Shown: piece by piece, positions 1 through 5,332 of the stretch
How positions within the stretch are numbered: the stretch's first letter is position 1
Layout of the letters: the number at the start of each line of letters is the position of its first letter
Assembly: GCA_003161515.1 (NCBI GenBank)
Contig: PMOH01000172.1
Location: 1 to 6,830 of the forward strand
DNA from: Deltaproteobacteria bacterium
Lineage (GTDB): Bacteria > Desulfobacterota > Binatia > Binatales > Binataceae
Direction: 5' to 3'
DNA length: 6,830 nucleotides
Program-made: the position numbers and the translations under genes
Notes under the pieces: generated by a model
What the model saw: only the letters and a program-made list of their open reading frames with translations
Told to the model about the DNA's origin: nothing
The model's database searches: none

Positions 1-660
1 CTCGCCGCGCATGCGATGGCCGAGAAGCTCACCGCGATCGGCTACCAGCGCGCGCTCGAGTGGATCGACAATCCCGATCTGCGCCCGATCGTCGAGAAAA
101 ATTTCGCCGAGGAAAAAAAACACGCGCGGCTGATCTACGAAGCGCTCGCAGAACTCGGCGTCACCCAGCAGGCCGCCGACCGCTCGATGATTGCGGTGCT
201 GAAGGCGCCGTCGTTCGACGCGCCCAGCTACTTCGCCTCCAAGGCCGAAGGCGAACTCGACCTCCTGATGGCGTCACTCAGCCTCGACACCACCGGCCTC
301 ATCATGATCGGCGAGAACTACAAGGAGTCCAGCTACGCGCCGCATGCGCGCGCCGCCGAAATTATCCTCGACGAGGAAGCCGACCACGAAATCTTCGCCT
401 CGCGACACCTTGCCGACGCCGTCGAACGCTTCGGCGTCCAGTCGGTCAACACCGCGCTGCGCCGATGGATCCCGCGCGCGGTAAATTTCTTCGGCCCGCC
501 CGGCACCGGCTTCACCTACGACTGCATCCGCTACGGCCTGAAGTCCCGCGACAACGAAGAACTGGCCGAGCTATACGTCACGATGCTCTCCCGCCGATGC
601 GAACAGCTAGGCCTCGAAATGCCCGCACTCACAGCAACCTACCCCCACTCCCTCGCCTGA
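1..660 (+). CDS. PaaA-like ferritin-fold diiron protein (phenylacetate catabolism family), 5' partial
   Basis: The frame is open to the left edge; five codons precede the first ATG at 16. Numbered from that ATG, the protein shows two ExxH pairs, E33-K-K-H36 and E121-A-D-H124. E3 and D91 each lie 30 residues before an ExxH glutamate. This E/ExxH/D/ExxH order is that of the diiron site of PaaA, the oxygenase subunit of phenylacetyl-CoA epoxidase, as I recall that family. The C-terminal part (FFGPP, later NEEL and LGLEMP) also resembles PaaA. Because E3 would be a helix-A iron ligand, ATG 16 is too close to it, so the real start probably lies outside the window. A role as an oxygenase, or a ferritin-like relative on another acyl-CoA or aromatic substrate, is inferred. 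No paaB, paaC or paaE is visible downstream, so membership of a complete Paa complex cannot be judged. Confidence 0.75.
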   Translation, partial: LAAHAMAEKLTAIGYQRALEWIDNPDLRPIVEKNFAEEKKHARLIYEALAELGVTQQAADRSMIAVLKAPSFDAPSYFASKAEGELDLLMASLSLDTTGLIMIGENYKESSYAPHARAAEIILDEEADHEIFASRHLADAVERFGVQSVNTALRRWIPRAVNFFGPPGTGFTYDCIRYGLKSRDNEELAELYVTMLSRRCEQLGLEMPALTATYPHSLA

Positions 661-713
661 TCCTTCTTACCTCGCCCGAGTTAGGATGTTGCGTTCCGCG
701 CCACTGATTATCC

Positions 714-741
714 GCCTCTCCCGCTTAGTTGCGGGAGAGGC
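714..741. repeat. Perfect 11-bp inverted repeat (hairpin) between converging genes
   Basis: Arms 714-724 and 731-741 are perfectly complementary (core CCTCTCCCGC / GCGGGAGAGG) around a 6-nt loop TTAGTT. It sits 53 bases after the PaaA-like stop and 87 bases before the methyltransferase stop on the other strand. There is no U-tract on either side, so it is not a canonical intrinsic terminator, although it could help end transcripts from both sides. CTCTCCCGC...GCGGGAGAG followed by GGTGAGGG is, from memory, a common dispersed intergenic motif in GC-rich proteobacterial genomes. Membership in such a family is inferred. Confidence 0.7.
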
Positions 742-756
742 CGCGCCGAAGGAGCG

Positions 757-815
757 GGTGAGGGTGGACTTTACGGGACAGGCAGCCGACCGCATCGCGG
801 TCGGTAGGTGAGGGT
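757..815. repeat. Second hairpin flanked by a GGTGAGGGT direct repeat
   Basis: GGTGAGGGT occurs at 757-765 and again at 807-815, exactly 50 bases apart. Between the copies lies a second inverted repeat, CCGACCGC (786-793) and GCGGTCGG (797-804), with a 3-nt loop. Together with the hairpin at 714-741 this fills most of the 167-base gap and has no coding content. The arrangement suggests a composite dispersed repeat, possibly an element with a duplicated GTGAGGG end. Only one copy exists in this window, so this is unproven. Confidence 0.5.
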
Positions 816-827
816 TCTGAGGCTACT

Positions 828-1640
828 TCACAATCCCTTGACTCTCCCCCACTCGATTCGCGTCTGCACATCAAACGTGAGCCTCCCGTCGCGAGCGTAG
901 CGCTTCAGGATTGCCGTCATCGCAGCGTCGAACTCCTCCGATGCCTTCGCACCAAGATGATCCTCCGACCAGGTCGCGCGCGAATGCTGACATCGTAGAT
1001 AGTCCGCGATACTTTGCGTGAACGACATCGGCGCGGTGATCCGATGCCCGTGCCGCTCGAACCCAGGATGCATCAGCACCGGCTCGGCGAATCGCTCACG
1101 CACCGTCTTCCACCAGGTCGGATGCCGACCTTCTCGCGCCGCGATAAAGTCGATCATGAACGCAGTCTCTTCGCGCTCCCATGGCGCATCGACTGGAGCA
1201 TCGCCGTCGAGCACTGCCAGCGTCGCGCCCTCTGCCAGCGCGTCGGCAAAGCGCGGCAGCGTGCGATCGAGATCCATCCAGTGGATACTCGACGCGGCAA
1301 CGATAAGTCCGTACGGCGGATCGAACGGCGCATCTTCGATCGACGCGTGAATCCATCGGATTTTCGCACCAGCCGCCGCTGAAGAAGAGCGCGCCACCCG
1401 AAGCATCGCATCCGAAGGATCCACCGCATCCGCTCGATCGAGATGATCGATCAGTCCAAGCGTGATCTTTCCGGTCCCGCATCCGGCGTCGAGAATGATT
1501 CGCGGATGCCCGCGCATCAACTCCAGCAGCACGTCGTACACTTCCGCTGGATACGGCGGCCGGTATAGATAATTCTCCGCCATCCGCTCGGCAGAAAAGC
1601 GGCGCCCTCGCGCACGGTAGTCGGCGGTCTCGTCACTCAC
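828..1640 (-). CDS. Class I SAM-dependent methyltransferase
   Basis: Rossmann-type methyltransferase of about 270 residues. Numbered from GTG 1640, the SAM-binding motif I ILDAGCGTG is at 49-57, the acidic end of strand beta-2 is at D74 (AVDPSD), and a motif II-like SSIHWMD is near 117-123. The N-terminal YLYRPPYP and the IHWMD block resemble the YcgJ/trans-aconitate methyltransferase group (Methyltransf_11/25 fold). The substrate is unknown. Two starts are possible: TTG 1664, which overlaps the TGA stop of the Hsp70 gene by two bases but lacks a Shine-Dalgarno, and GTG 1640, giving MSDETADYR with a purine-rich stretch upstream. I prefer GTG 1640; with TTG the protein is 278 residues. It is the second gene of a - strand pair with the Hsp70 and is probably translated from the same mRNA. 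Confidence 0.85.
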   Translation of the reverse strand: MSDETADYRARGRRFSAERMAENYLYRPPYPAEVYDVLLELMRGHPRIILDAGCGTGKITLGLIDHLDRADAVDPSDAMLRVARSSSAAAGAKIRWIHASIEDAPFDPPYGLIVAASSIHWMDLDRTLPRFADALAEGATLAVLDGDAPVDAPWEREETAFMIDFIAAREGRHPTWWKTVRERFAEPVLMHPGFERHGHRITAPMSFTQSIADYLRCQHSRATWSEDHLGAKASEEFDAAMTAILKRYARDGRLTFDVQTRIEWGRVKGL

Positions 1641-1660
1641 AAAAATTCTTTGTCTCTTGA

Positions 1661-2998
1661 TCAATCGGCCGCGTCGAGCGCGCGCAGCGCGAGGCCGCGC
1701 GCGACGGACGTGAACTCGTCGCCCATTCGGATTCGGTCGCTGCCGAAGCGCTCCGAGAAAATCCGCCGCACCGCCGGCACGAACGACGACCCGCCAGTCA
1801 GGAACACGCTGTCGATCGCGTCGGGCTTGAGCGCGACCGTCTTTAACAACCTATCGACGCATCCGGCGATCTGTTCGAGATAGCGGGCGATCCAATTTTC
1901 GAAATCCGGCCGCGCCACTATCTTCTCAATCAGGACCGGCGGATCGGAAAAGACAAAGTCGGCCGCTTCCAGCGCCGACAACTCGAGCTTGGTCTTCTCC
2001 ACTGCTCGAAAAAGGAAATAGCCGAGATCGTTTTCCACGATATGGATCAGCGCAGCGATCTTTTCGGGCTCGAACGATTCACGTTTCAGTTCCTCGAACC
2101 GGAGCATCGTCGCCCGAGCTTTGAGGAACGACAGGTGATGCCATCGTTCGAGCTTGGTGTACGGCCAAGTCGGCGCCGGCAGCACCATCCCATATGGCGA
2201 GCGGTACTTGGTGCCGCGGCCGAGCGCGGGCGCGACCAGGTGTCGCATCACGCGGCCGTCAAATGCGTCGCCCGCGATGCCGACGCCGTCGTTGCCGAGG
2301 ATCTCGTAGCGCGCCGCGCCATGCATCGCCGCCGTCCGCGGTTTCAGTTGCAATACCGAGAAATCGCTGGTGCCGCCGCCGAAGTCCGCGATCAGCACCG
2401 TCTCGTCGCGCGTGATTCGAAGCGCGTAGTCGTACGCGGCCGCCACCGGCTCGTACTCGAACACCACGTCGCTCCATCCCGCGCGGCGAATTGCGATATC
2501 CAGCCGGCTGCGCGCGAGCGCCTCGTCCGGATTGCCGGCGGCGGCGAAATGAACCGGGCGGCCGACCACGATTCGCGGCGGCAACTCGCCGAACTGCGCG
2601 ATCGCGGCGTCGCGCAGCGCGCTGAGGATCGGCGCAATCAGGTCGCCCAGCGTGTAGTTCTCGCCCATGATGTCGGTGGATTCGAAAGTCTTGTCCGCGA
2701 GGAACGACTTGAGCGATTGCACCAGACGTCCATTGCCCGCAGCGGCGAGATAGCGCCGAATCGCATCGTTGCCGACCGACACGGCCGAATCTGTGCCGCC
2801 GGTTTCTTCGGGCGCCTCGAAGAACAAAATCGATCGAAACGTCTCGGACGAATCGCCGCTCTCAGCGGCGGGAAACTGCGCCAGGCGCGGCGAACCGTCG
2901 GCGCCGACGATCGCAATCGCGCTGTTGGTAGTCCCGAAATCGAGACCGACCGCCTCGACTTTAGCCGCAGTGCGAGCGCTGGGAACTTCGTTCATCAT
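1661..2998 (-). CDS. YegD-like Hsp70-family ATPase without substrate-binding domain
   Basis: The product is 445 residues from ATG 2998, close to the roughly 450 of E. coli YegD. It is essentially only an actin/Hsp70-type nucleotide-binding domain. Phosphate-1 loop GLDFGTTNS is at 18-26. A lysine in SLKSFL (K97) aligns with the catalytic Lys of DnaK. VGRPVHF is at 145-151, YEPVAAAYDY has E183, phosphate-2 ADFGGGTSD has D205 and GGGT at 207-210, and the adenosine motif LTGGSS starts at 400. The chain ends soon after, so the beta-sandwich substrate-binding domain and lid are absent. ATP hydrolysis is likely; client and partner are unknown. ATG 2995, three bases on, is equally possible. An in-frame start at 3097 exists, but its extension is Arg-rich, covers the divergent promoter and lacks Hsp70 similarity. 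The methyltransferase gene follows directly. Confidence 0.88.
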   Translation of the reverse strand: MMNEVPSARTAAKVEAVGLDFGTTNSAIAIVGADGSPRLAQFPAAESGDSSETFRSILFFEAPEETGGTDSAVSVGNDAIRRYLAAAGNGRLVQSLKSFLADKTFESTDIMGENYTLGDLIAPILSALRDAAIAQFGELPPRIVVGRPVHFAAAGNPDEALARSRLDIAIRRAGWSDVVFEYEPVAAAYDYALRITRDETVLIADFGGGTSDFSVLQLKPRTAAMHGAARYEILGNDGVGIAGDAFDGRVMRHLVAPALGRGTKYRSPYGMVLPAPTWPYTKLERWHHLSFLKARATMLRFEELKRESFEPEKIAALIHIVENDLGYFLFRAVEKTKLELSALEAADFVFSDPPVLIEKIVARPDFENWIARYLEQIAGCVDRLLKTVALKPDAIDSVFLTGGSSFVPAVRRIFSERFGSDRIRMGDEFTSVARGLALRALDAAD

Positions 2999-3005
2999 GG
3001 GTCTC

Positions 3006-3034
3006 ACGATTAAGGCGCGATGAACTCTTGTCAA
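3006..3034 (-). promoter_or_regulatory. Candidate promoter for the Hsp70-methyltransferase pair
   Basis: Read on the - strand, a perfect TTGACA lies at 3034-3029. It is followed by a 17-base spacer and AATCGT at 3011-3006, which matches the -10 consensus at only three of six positions. The predicted start would fall next to ATG 2998, giving a nearly leaderless mRNA. The -35 is strong but the -10 is weak, so this is tentative. Confidence 0.3.
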
Positions 3035-3049
3035 CGTTGAGCATCGCGC
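3015..3049. promoter_or_regulatory. Inverted repeat centred on the shared -35 region (operator candidate)
   Basis: GCGCGATG (3015-3022) and CATCGCGC (3042-3049) form a perfect 8-bp inverted repeat with a 19-base centre. That centre contains the 10-bp palindrome TCAACGTTGA (3031-3040). The arms fall inside the spacers of both predicted divergent promoters, so a dimeric regulator bound here could act on both operons. Folding as an RNA hairpin is also possible. The regulator is unknown. Confidence 0.4.
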
Positions 3050-3056
3050 ATATACT
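3028..3056 (+). promoter_or_regulatory. Sigma70-type promoter for the methyltransferase-lipoprotein-B12-binding operon
   Basis: TTGTCA (3028-3033, 5 of 6 consensus) is followed by a 17-base spacer and TATACT (3051-3056, 5 of 6). This stands out in GC-rich surroundings. The transcript would start near 3063, leaving about 120 bases of leader before the ATG at 3185. That leader contains the terminator at 3119-3149. Confidence 0.55.
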
Positions 3057-3069
3057 CGCCAAACCCTCA

Positions 3070-3099
3070 GGATGACGATTGCGTTGCGAGCGCTCATCC
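3070..3099 (+). other. Leader hairpin upstream of the terminator
   Basis: GGATGA (3070-3075) pairs with TCATCC (3094-3099). Two further pairs (C3076-G3092, G3077-C3091) form across one bulged base. It lies between the predicted transcription start and the intrinsic terminator. The short stem GTCC (3111-3114) / GGAC (3121-3124) would compete with the 5' arm of the terminator and is a possible, weak antiterminator. None of the riboswitch consensus patterns I know is evident. Confidence 0.3.
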
Positions 3100-3118
3100 G
3101 CCAAAACCCGGTCCTTCA

Positions 3119-3149
3119 ACGGACGAGAATTTCTCGTCCGTATTTTTTT
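3119..3149 (+). terminator. Canonical intrinsic terminator in the leader of the + operon
   Basis: Arms 3119-3128 (starting ACGGACGAG) and 3132-3141 (CTCGTCCGT) form about ten base pairs with a 3-nt loop. They are followed by A and then seven T residues (3143-3149). Only the + strand reading has the U-tract. The nearest upstream gene points away, so this terminator cannot end a preceding coding gene. It either stops a short leader RNA or controls read-through into the operon. Confidence 0.75.
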
Positions 3150-3165
3150 CAGTCGCGCGTCGCGC

Positions 3166-3176
3166 AGGAGGGGTGA
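3166..3176 (+). promoter_or_regulatory. Ribosome-binding site that decides the methyltransferase start
   Basis: AGGAGG (3166-3171) runs into GGTGA (3172-3176). GTG 3173 lies only one base beyond AGGAGG, too close to be used efficiently. ATG 3185 lies 13 bases after AGGAGG and 8 after GGTGA, so ATG 3185 is favoured. Confidence 0.5.
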
Positions 3177-3184
3177 AAAAAGAA

Positions 3185-3979
3185 ATGCCGCCGGAAATTC
3201 GCGAGTCTGAAGTCGCTGCGCAATGGGATCGCAATGCCGACGTGTGGACGGACCAGGTTCGTAAGCGCTTCGATATTTTTCGCGAGCATTGGAACAATCC
3301 TGCGTTTCTCGAATTCGCCGGCGACCTGCACGGAAAGACCGTGCTCGACGCGGGATGCGGTGAAGGCCACAACACGAGAATGTTCGCGCGGCGCGGCGCC
3401 CGCATCACCGGAGTGGACCTGTCCGCGAAAATGATCGAGTTCGCGCGCGCCGAAGAAGTCCGCGAACCGCTGGGAATCCGCTATCAGCGCGCGTCGTTTA
3501 CCAACCTGGCGGACTTAAGTGCGAATTCATTCGACGCGGTCATCTCGACCATGGCGTTGATGGACGGTCCGGATTTTCCGTGCGCGATGCGGGAAGTCGC
3601 CCGCGTGCTGCGCCCCGGCGGCACACTCGCGTTCAGCATTCTGCATCCATGTTTCGCGACCAAGGGGATGGGCTGGATCAAAGACGATTCGGGGCGCGCC
3701 GTGAAATTCACCGTCGCCGATTATTTCAACAGCGAGCCGTTCGTCGAGTATTGGAAGTTCGGCCACGCGCCCAACGCGTCGCAAGTCGAGAATTTCGGCA
3801 TCCCGCGCTTCGATCGCACACTGTCCGACTACATCAATCCGGTGATCGCGGCGGGTCTGCGGCTCGAGGAGATTCGCGAGCCGCGCGCGCCCGAATTGGC
3901 GTGCGAATTGTACGAGACCTTCAAAAAGTTTCGCCAACACATCCCGCTGTTCTTTTACGTTCGCGCGTCGAAGTCGTGA
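3185..3979 (+). CDS. Class I SAM-dependent methyltransferase (Methyltransf_11 type)
   Basis: The product is 264 residues from ATG 3185; starting at GTG 3173 would add four. Motif I VLDAGCGEG is at 53-61, followed by ITGVDLSAKM (beta-2 acidic Asp that binds the SAM ribose), FDAVISTMALMD and the VLRPGGTLAFSILHPCF block typical of Methyltransf_11 proteins. The N-terminal half also matches the usual pattern of a W-rich helix before motif I. The substrate cannot be read. It has little in common with the - strand methyltransferase beyond the fold, so the two are not a recent duplication. It is first in a three-gene operon; the lipoprotein ATG lies 7 nt after its TGA. Expression probably depends on the promoter at 3028-3056 and on read-through of the terminator at 3119-3149. 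Confidence 0.88.
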   Translation: MPPEIRESEVAAQWDRNADVWTDQVRKRFDIFREHWNNPAFLEFAGDLHGKTVLDAGCGEGHNTRMFARRGARITGVDLSAKMIEFARAEEVREPLGIRYQRASFTNLADLSANSFDAVISTMALMDGPDFPCAMREVARVLRPGGTLAFSILHPCFATKGMGWIKDDSGRAVKFTVADYFNSEPFVEYWKFGHAPNASQVENFGIPRFDRTLSDYINPVIAAGLRLEEIREPRAPELACELYETFKKFRQHIPLFFYVRASKS

Positions 3980-3986
3980 GATAAGA

Positions 3987-4406
3987 ATGATTCGCGCTTC
4001 GATCGGAATTTTCGTTTGCATGATGCTCGCCGGATGCGGCGCACAGGGCGAAGCGTTTCAGCCAAGGACGACTCCCGCGTCGCAGGCCGTCATCTACATA
4101 TACCGCCCGTATGGGCTGCTCAGTTCGCAGTCCAATCCGATGATCACATGCGGTCATGAGAGTATCGAGTTGGACGGTGGCGGCTTTGACGAGTTCTTAA
4201 CCGACAGCGAGCCCGTGGCGTGCTCGGCTGTGACCGATCCTTCGGCGGAATTAAAGTTTGACGCCCGCGCCGGCGAGCAATACTTCATCAGGGAGGACGT
4301 CCAATCGAGCGGACTCGCGAGCACCCATGTGAGATTCAAATTGATGAATCCCGACGTGGGGCGCGACCAAATCAGTCAGTGCAACCGGCAAGGAATCAAG
4401 CAGTGA
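3987..4406 (+). CDS. Small lipoprotein with DUF2846-like domain
   Basis: The product is 139 residues. Residues 1-16 form a signal peptide with a hydrophobic core, ending in the lipobox L14-A-G-C17, so Cys17 would be lipidated and the protein anchored to a membrane. The mature part has the DUF2846 layout: VIYIYRP strand, a small 'ELDGGGFDEFL' hairpin, a carbohydrate-like beta core, and GEQYFIRE near the end. The function of that family is unknown to me. Seven bases separate it from the upstream methyltransferase, and its TGA overlaps the GTG start of the next gene, which implies translational coupling. Codons rare in the neighbours (ATA, TTA twice, AGA, AGG twice) occur here, so it may be a faster-evolving or acquired gene. 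Confidence 0.75.
   Translation: MIRASIGIFVCMMLAGCGAQGEAFQPRTTPASQAVIYIYRPYGLLSSQSNPMITCGHESIELDGGGFDEFLTDSEPVACSAVTDPSAELKFDARAGEQYFIREDVQSSGLASTHVRFKLMNPDVGRDQISQCNRQGIKQ
4390..4394 (+). promoter_or_regulatory. Shine-Dalgarno that sets the B12-binding protein start
   Basis: AAGGA lies 8 bases before GTG 4403. This favours GTG 4403 over the in-frame GTG 4379. The chosen GTG overlaps the lipoprotein TGA (GTGA, 4403-4406). Confidence 0.65.
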
Positions 4407-5326
4407 ATGAAACGTCTCGAATCGTAACCCTGTTGCCGAGTGCGACCGAGATTGTTTGCGCGCTGGGTTTTGAAGATCAGTTGGTCGGACGCTCGCACGA
4501 GTGCGACTTCCCACACTCGGTCGCGCGCGTCCCCGCGTTGACCGAACCGAAATTCAATCCCGAGGGTACCAGCGCGGAGATCGACCAGCGCGTCAAAAAG
4601 ATCGTCGGCGATGCGCTCTCGGTCTATCGCGTCGACGCCGCCAAGTTGCGCGAACTTCGTCCCGACGTGATCGTCACGCAGTCGCAGTGCGAAGTGTGCG
4701 CGGTCAGCGAGCGCGACGTTGAAGCCGCAGTCGCCGAATGGCTCGGCGCGCGGCCGAAGATCGTTTCGCTCGCGCCGTACACTCTCGACGACATCTTCAC
4801 CGACATGCAGCGCGTCGCCGATGCGCTCGACGCTCATTCACGCGGAACAGAACTGGTCCAGCGGCTGCGCGCGCGACTCAACGGAATTGCGGACAAGGCG
4901 CGCCGCCCGTCGGATCGCCCGCGCGTCGCTACCATCGAATGGATCGATCCGCTGATGGCGGCGGGAAACTGGATGCCGACGCTGGTCGAAATGGCTGGCG
5001 GAGTAAATCTCTTCGGCAACGCGGGCGAGCATTCGCCGTGGATGAAATTCGAAGAGCTCGCCGAGAAAGATCCCGACGTGATTTTGATTTCGCCGTGCGG
5101 CTTCAATATGGATCGCGCGGCGCAGGATTTGCCGGCGCTGACAAATCGTGCGGAATGGAACGGACTGAAGGCGGTCCGCGATCGGCGCGTCTTCATGGCC
5201 GACGGCAACCAGTATTTCAACCGACCCGGCCCTCGAATCGCGGAGTCGCTGGAAATTCTCGCCGAAATCACGCAGCCCCATCTCTTCCATTTCGGCCACG
5301 AAGGATCGGGCTGGCGCAGACTCTAG
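4403..5326 (+). CDS. Cobalamin-binding-type periplasmic-binding-fold protein without signal peptide
   Basis: The product is 307 residues with the Peripla_BP_2 (BtuF/FhuD) fold. It opens directly with RIVTLLPSATEIVCALG, as in mature BtuF, and no signal peptide precedes it. Family features I recognise are GRSHECDFP (H32, C34), TQSQCEVCAVS with C96-x-x-C99, SPCGF (C232), WIDPLMAAGNWMPTLVEMAGG, and YFNRPGPR near 271. Such proteins are usually annotated 'cobalamin-binding protein' or 'ABC transporter substrate-binding protein'. Here no permease or ATPase gene is adjacent, so a cytoplasmic role in handling or sensing a corrinoid or another ligand is plausible but inferred. It is the last gene of the + operon and starts inside the lipoprotein stop codon. 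Confidence 0.85.
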   Translation: MNETSRIVTLLPSATEIVCALGFEDQLVGRSHECDFPHSVARVPALTEPKFNPEGTSAEIDQRVKKIVGDALSVYRVDAAKLRELRPDVIVTQSQCEVCAVSERDVEAAVAEWLGARPKIVSLAPYTLDDIFTDMQRVADALDAHSRGTELVQRLRARLNGIADKARRPSDRPRVATIEWIDPLMAAGNWMPTLVEMAGGVNLFGNAGEHSPWMKFEELAEKDPDVILISPCGFNMDRAAQDLPALTNRAEWNGLKAVRDRRVFMADGNQYFNRPGPRIAESLEILAEITQPHLFHFGHEGSGWRRL

Positions 5327-5332
5327 CGGCGG

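Noticed and set aside
60..707. 215-codon open frame on + within the PaaA-like gene
   Set aside because: Extremely Arg-rich out-of-frame reading of a gene with clear diiron motifs.
2042..3013. 323-codon open frame on + opposite the Hsp70 gene
   Set aside because: It is Arg/Ala-rich with no recognisable motif, and the opposite strand carries all Hsp70 signatures; a codon-bias shadow.
2999..3097. 33-residue N-terminal extension of the Hsp70 to 3097
   Set aside because: It shows no family similarity, covers the divergent promoter and dyads, and ATG 2998/2995 gives the normal YegD length.
3001..3184. SAM, cobalamin or other known riboswitch in the leader
   Set aside because: I could not match any conserved core that I know; a covariance-model search would settle it.
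828..3979. The two methyltransferases as a duplicated pair
   Set aside because: Beyond motif I and the fold they differ in N-terminus, later motifs and C-terminus.
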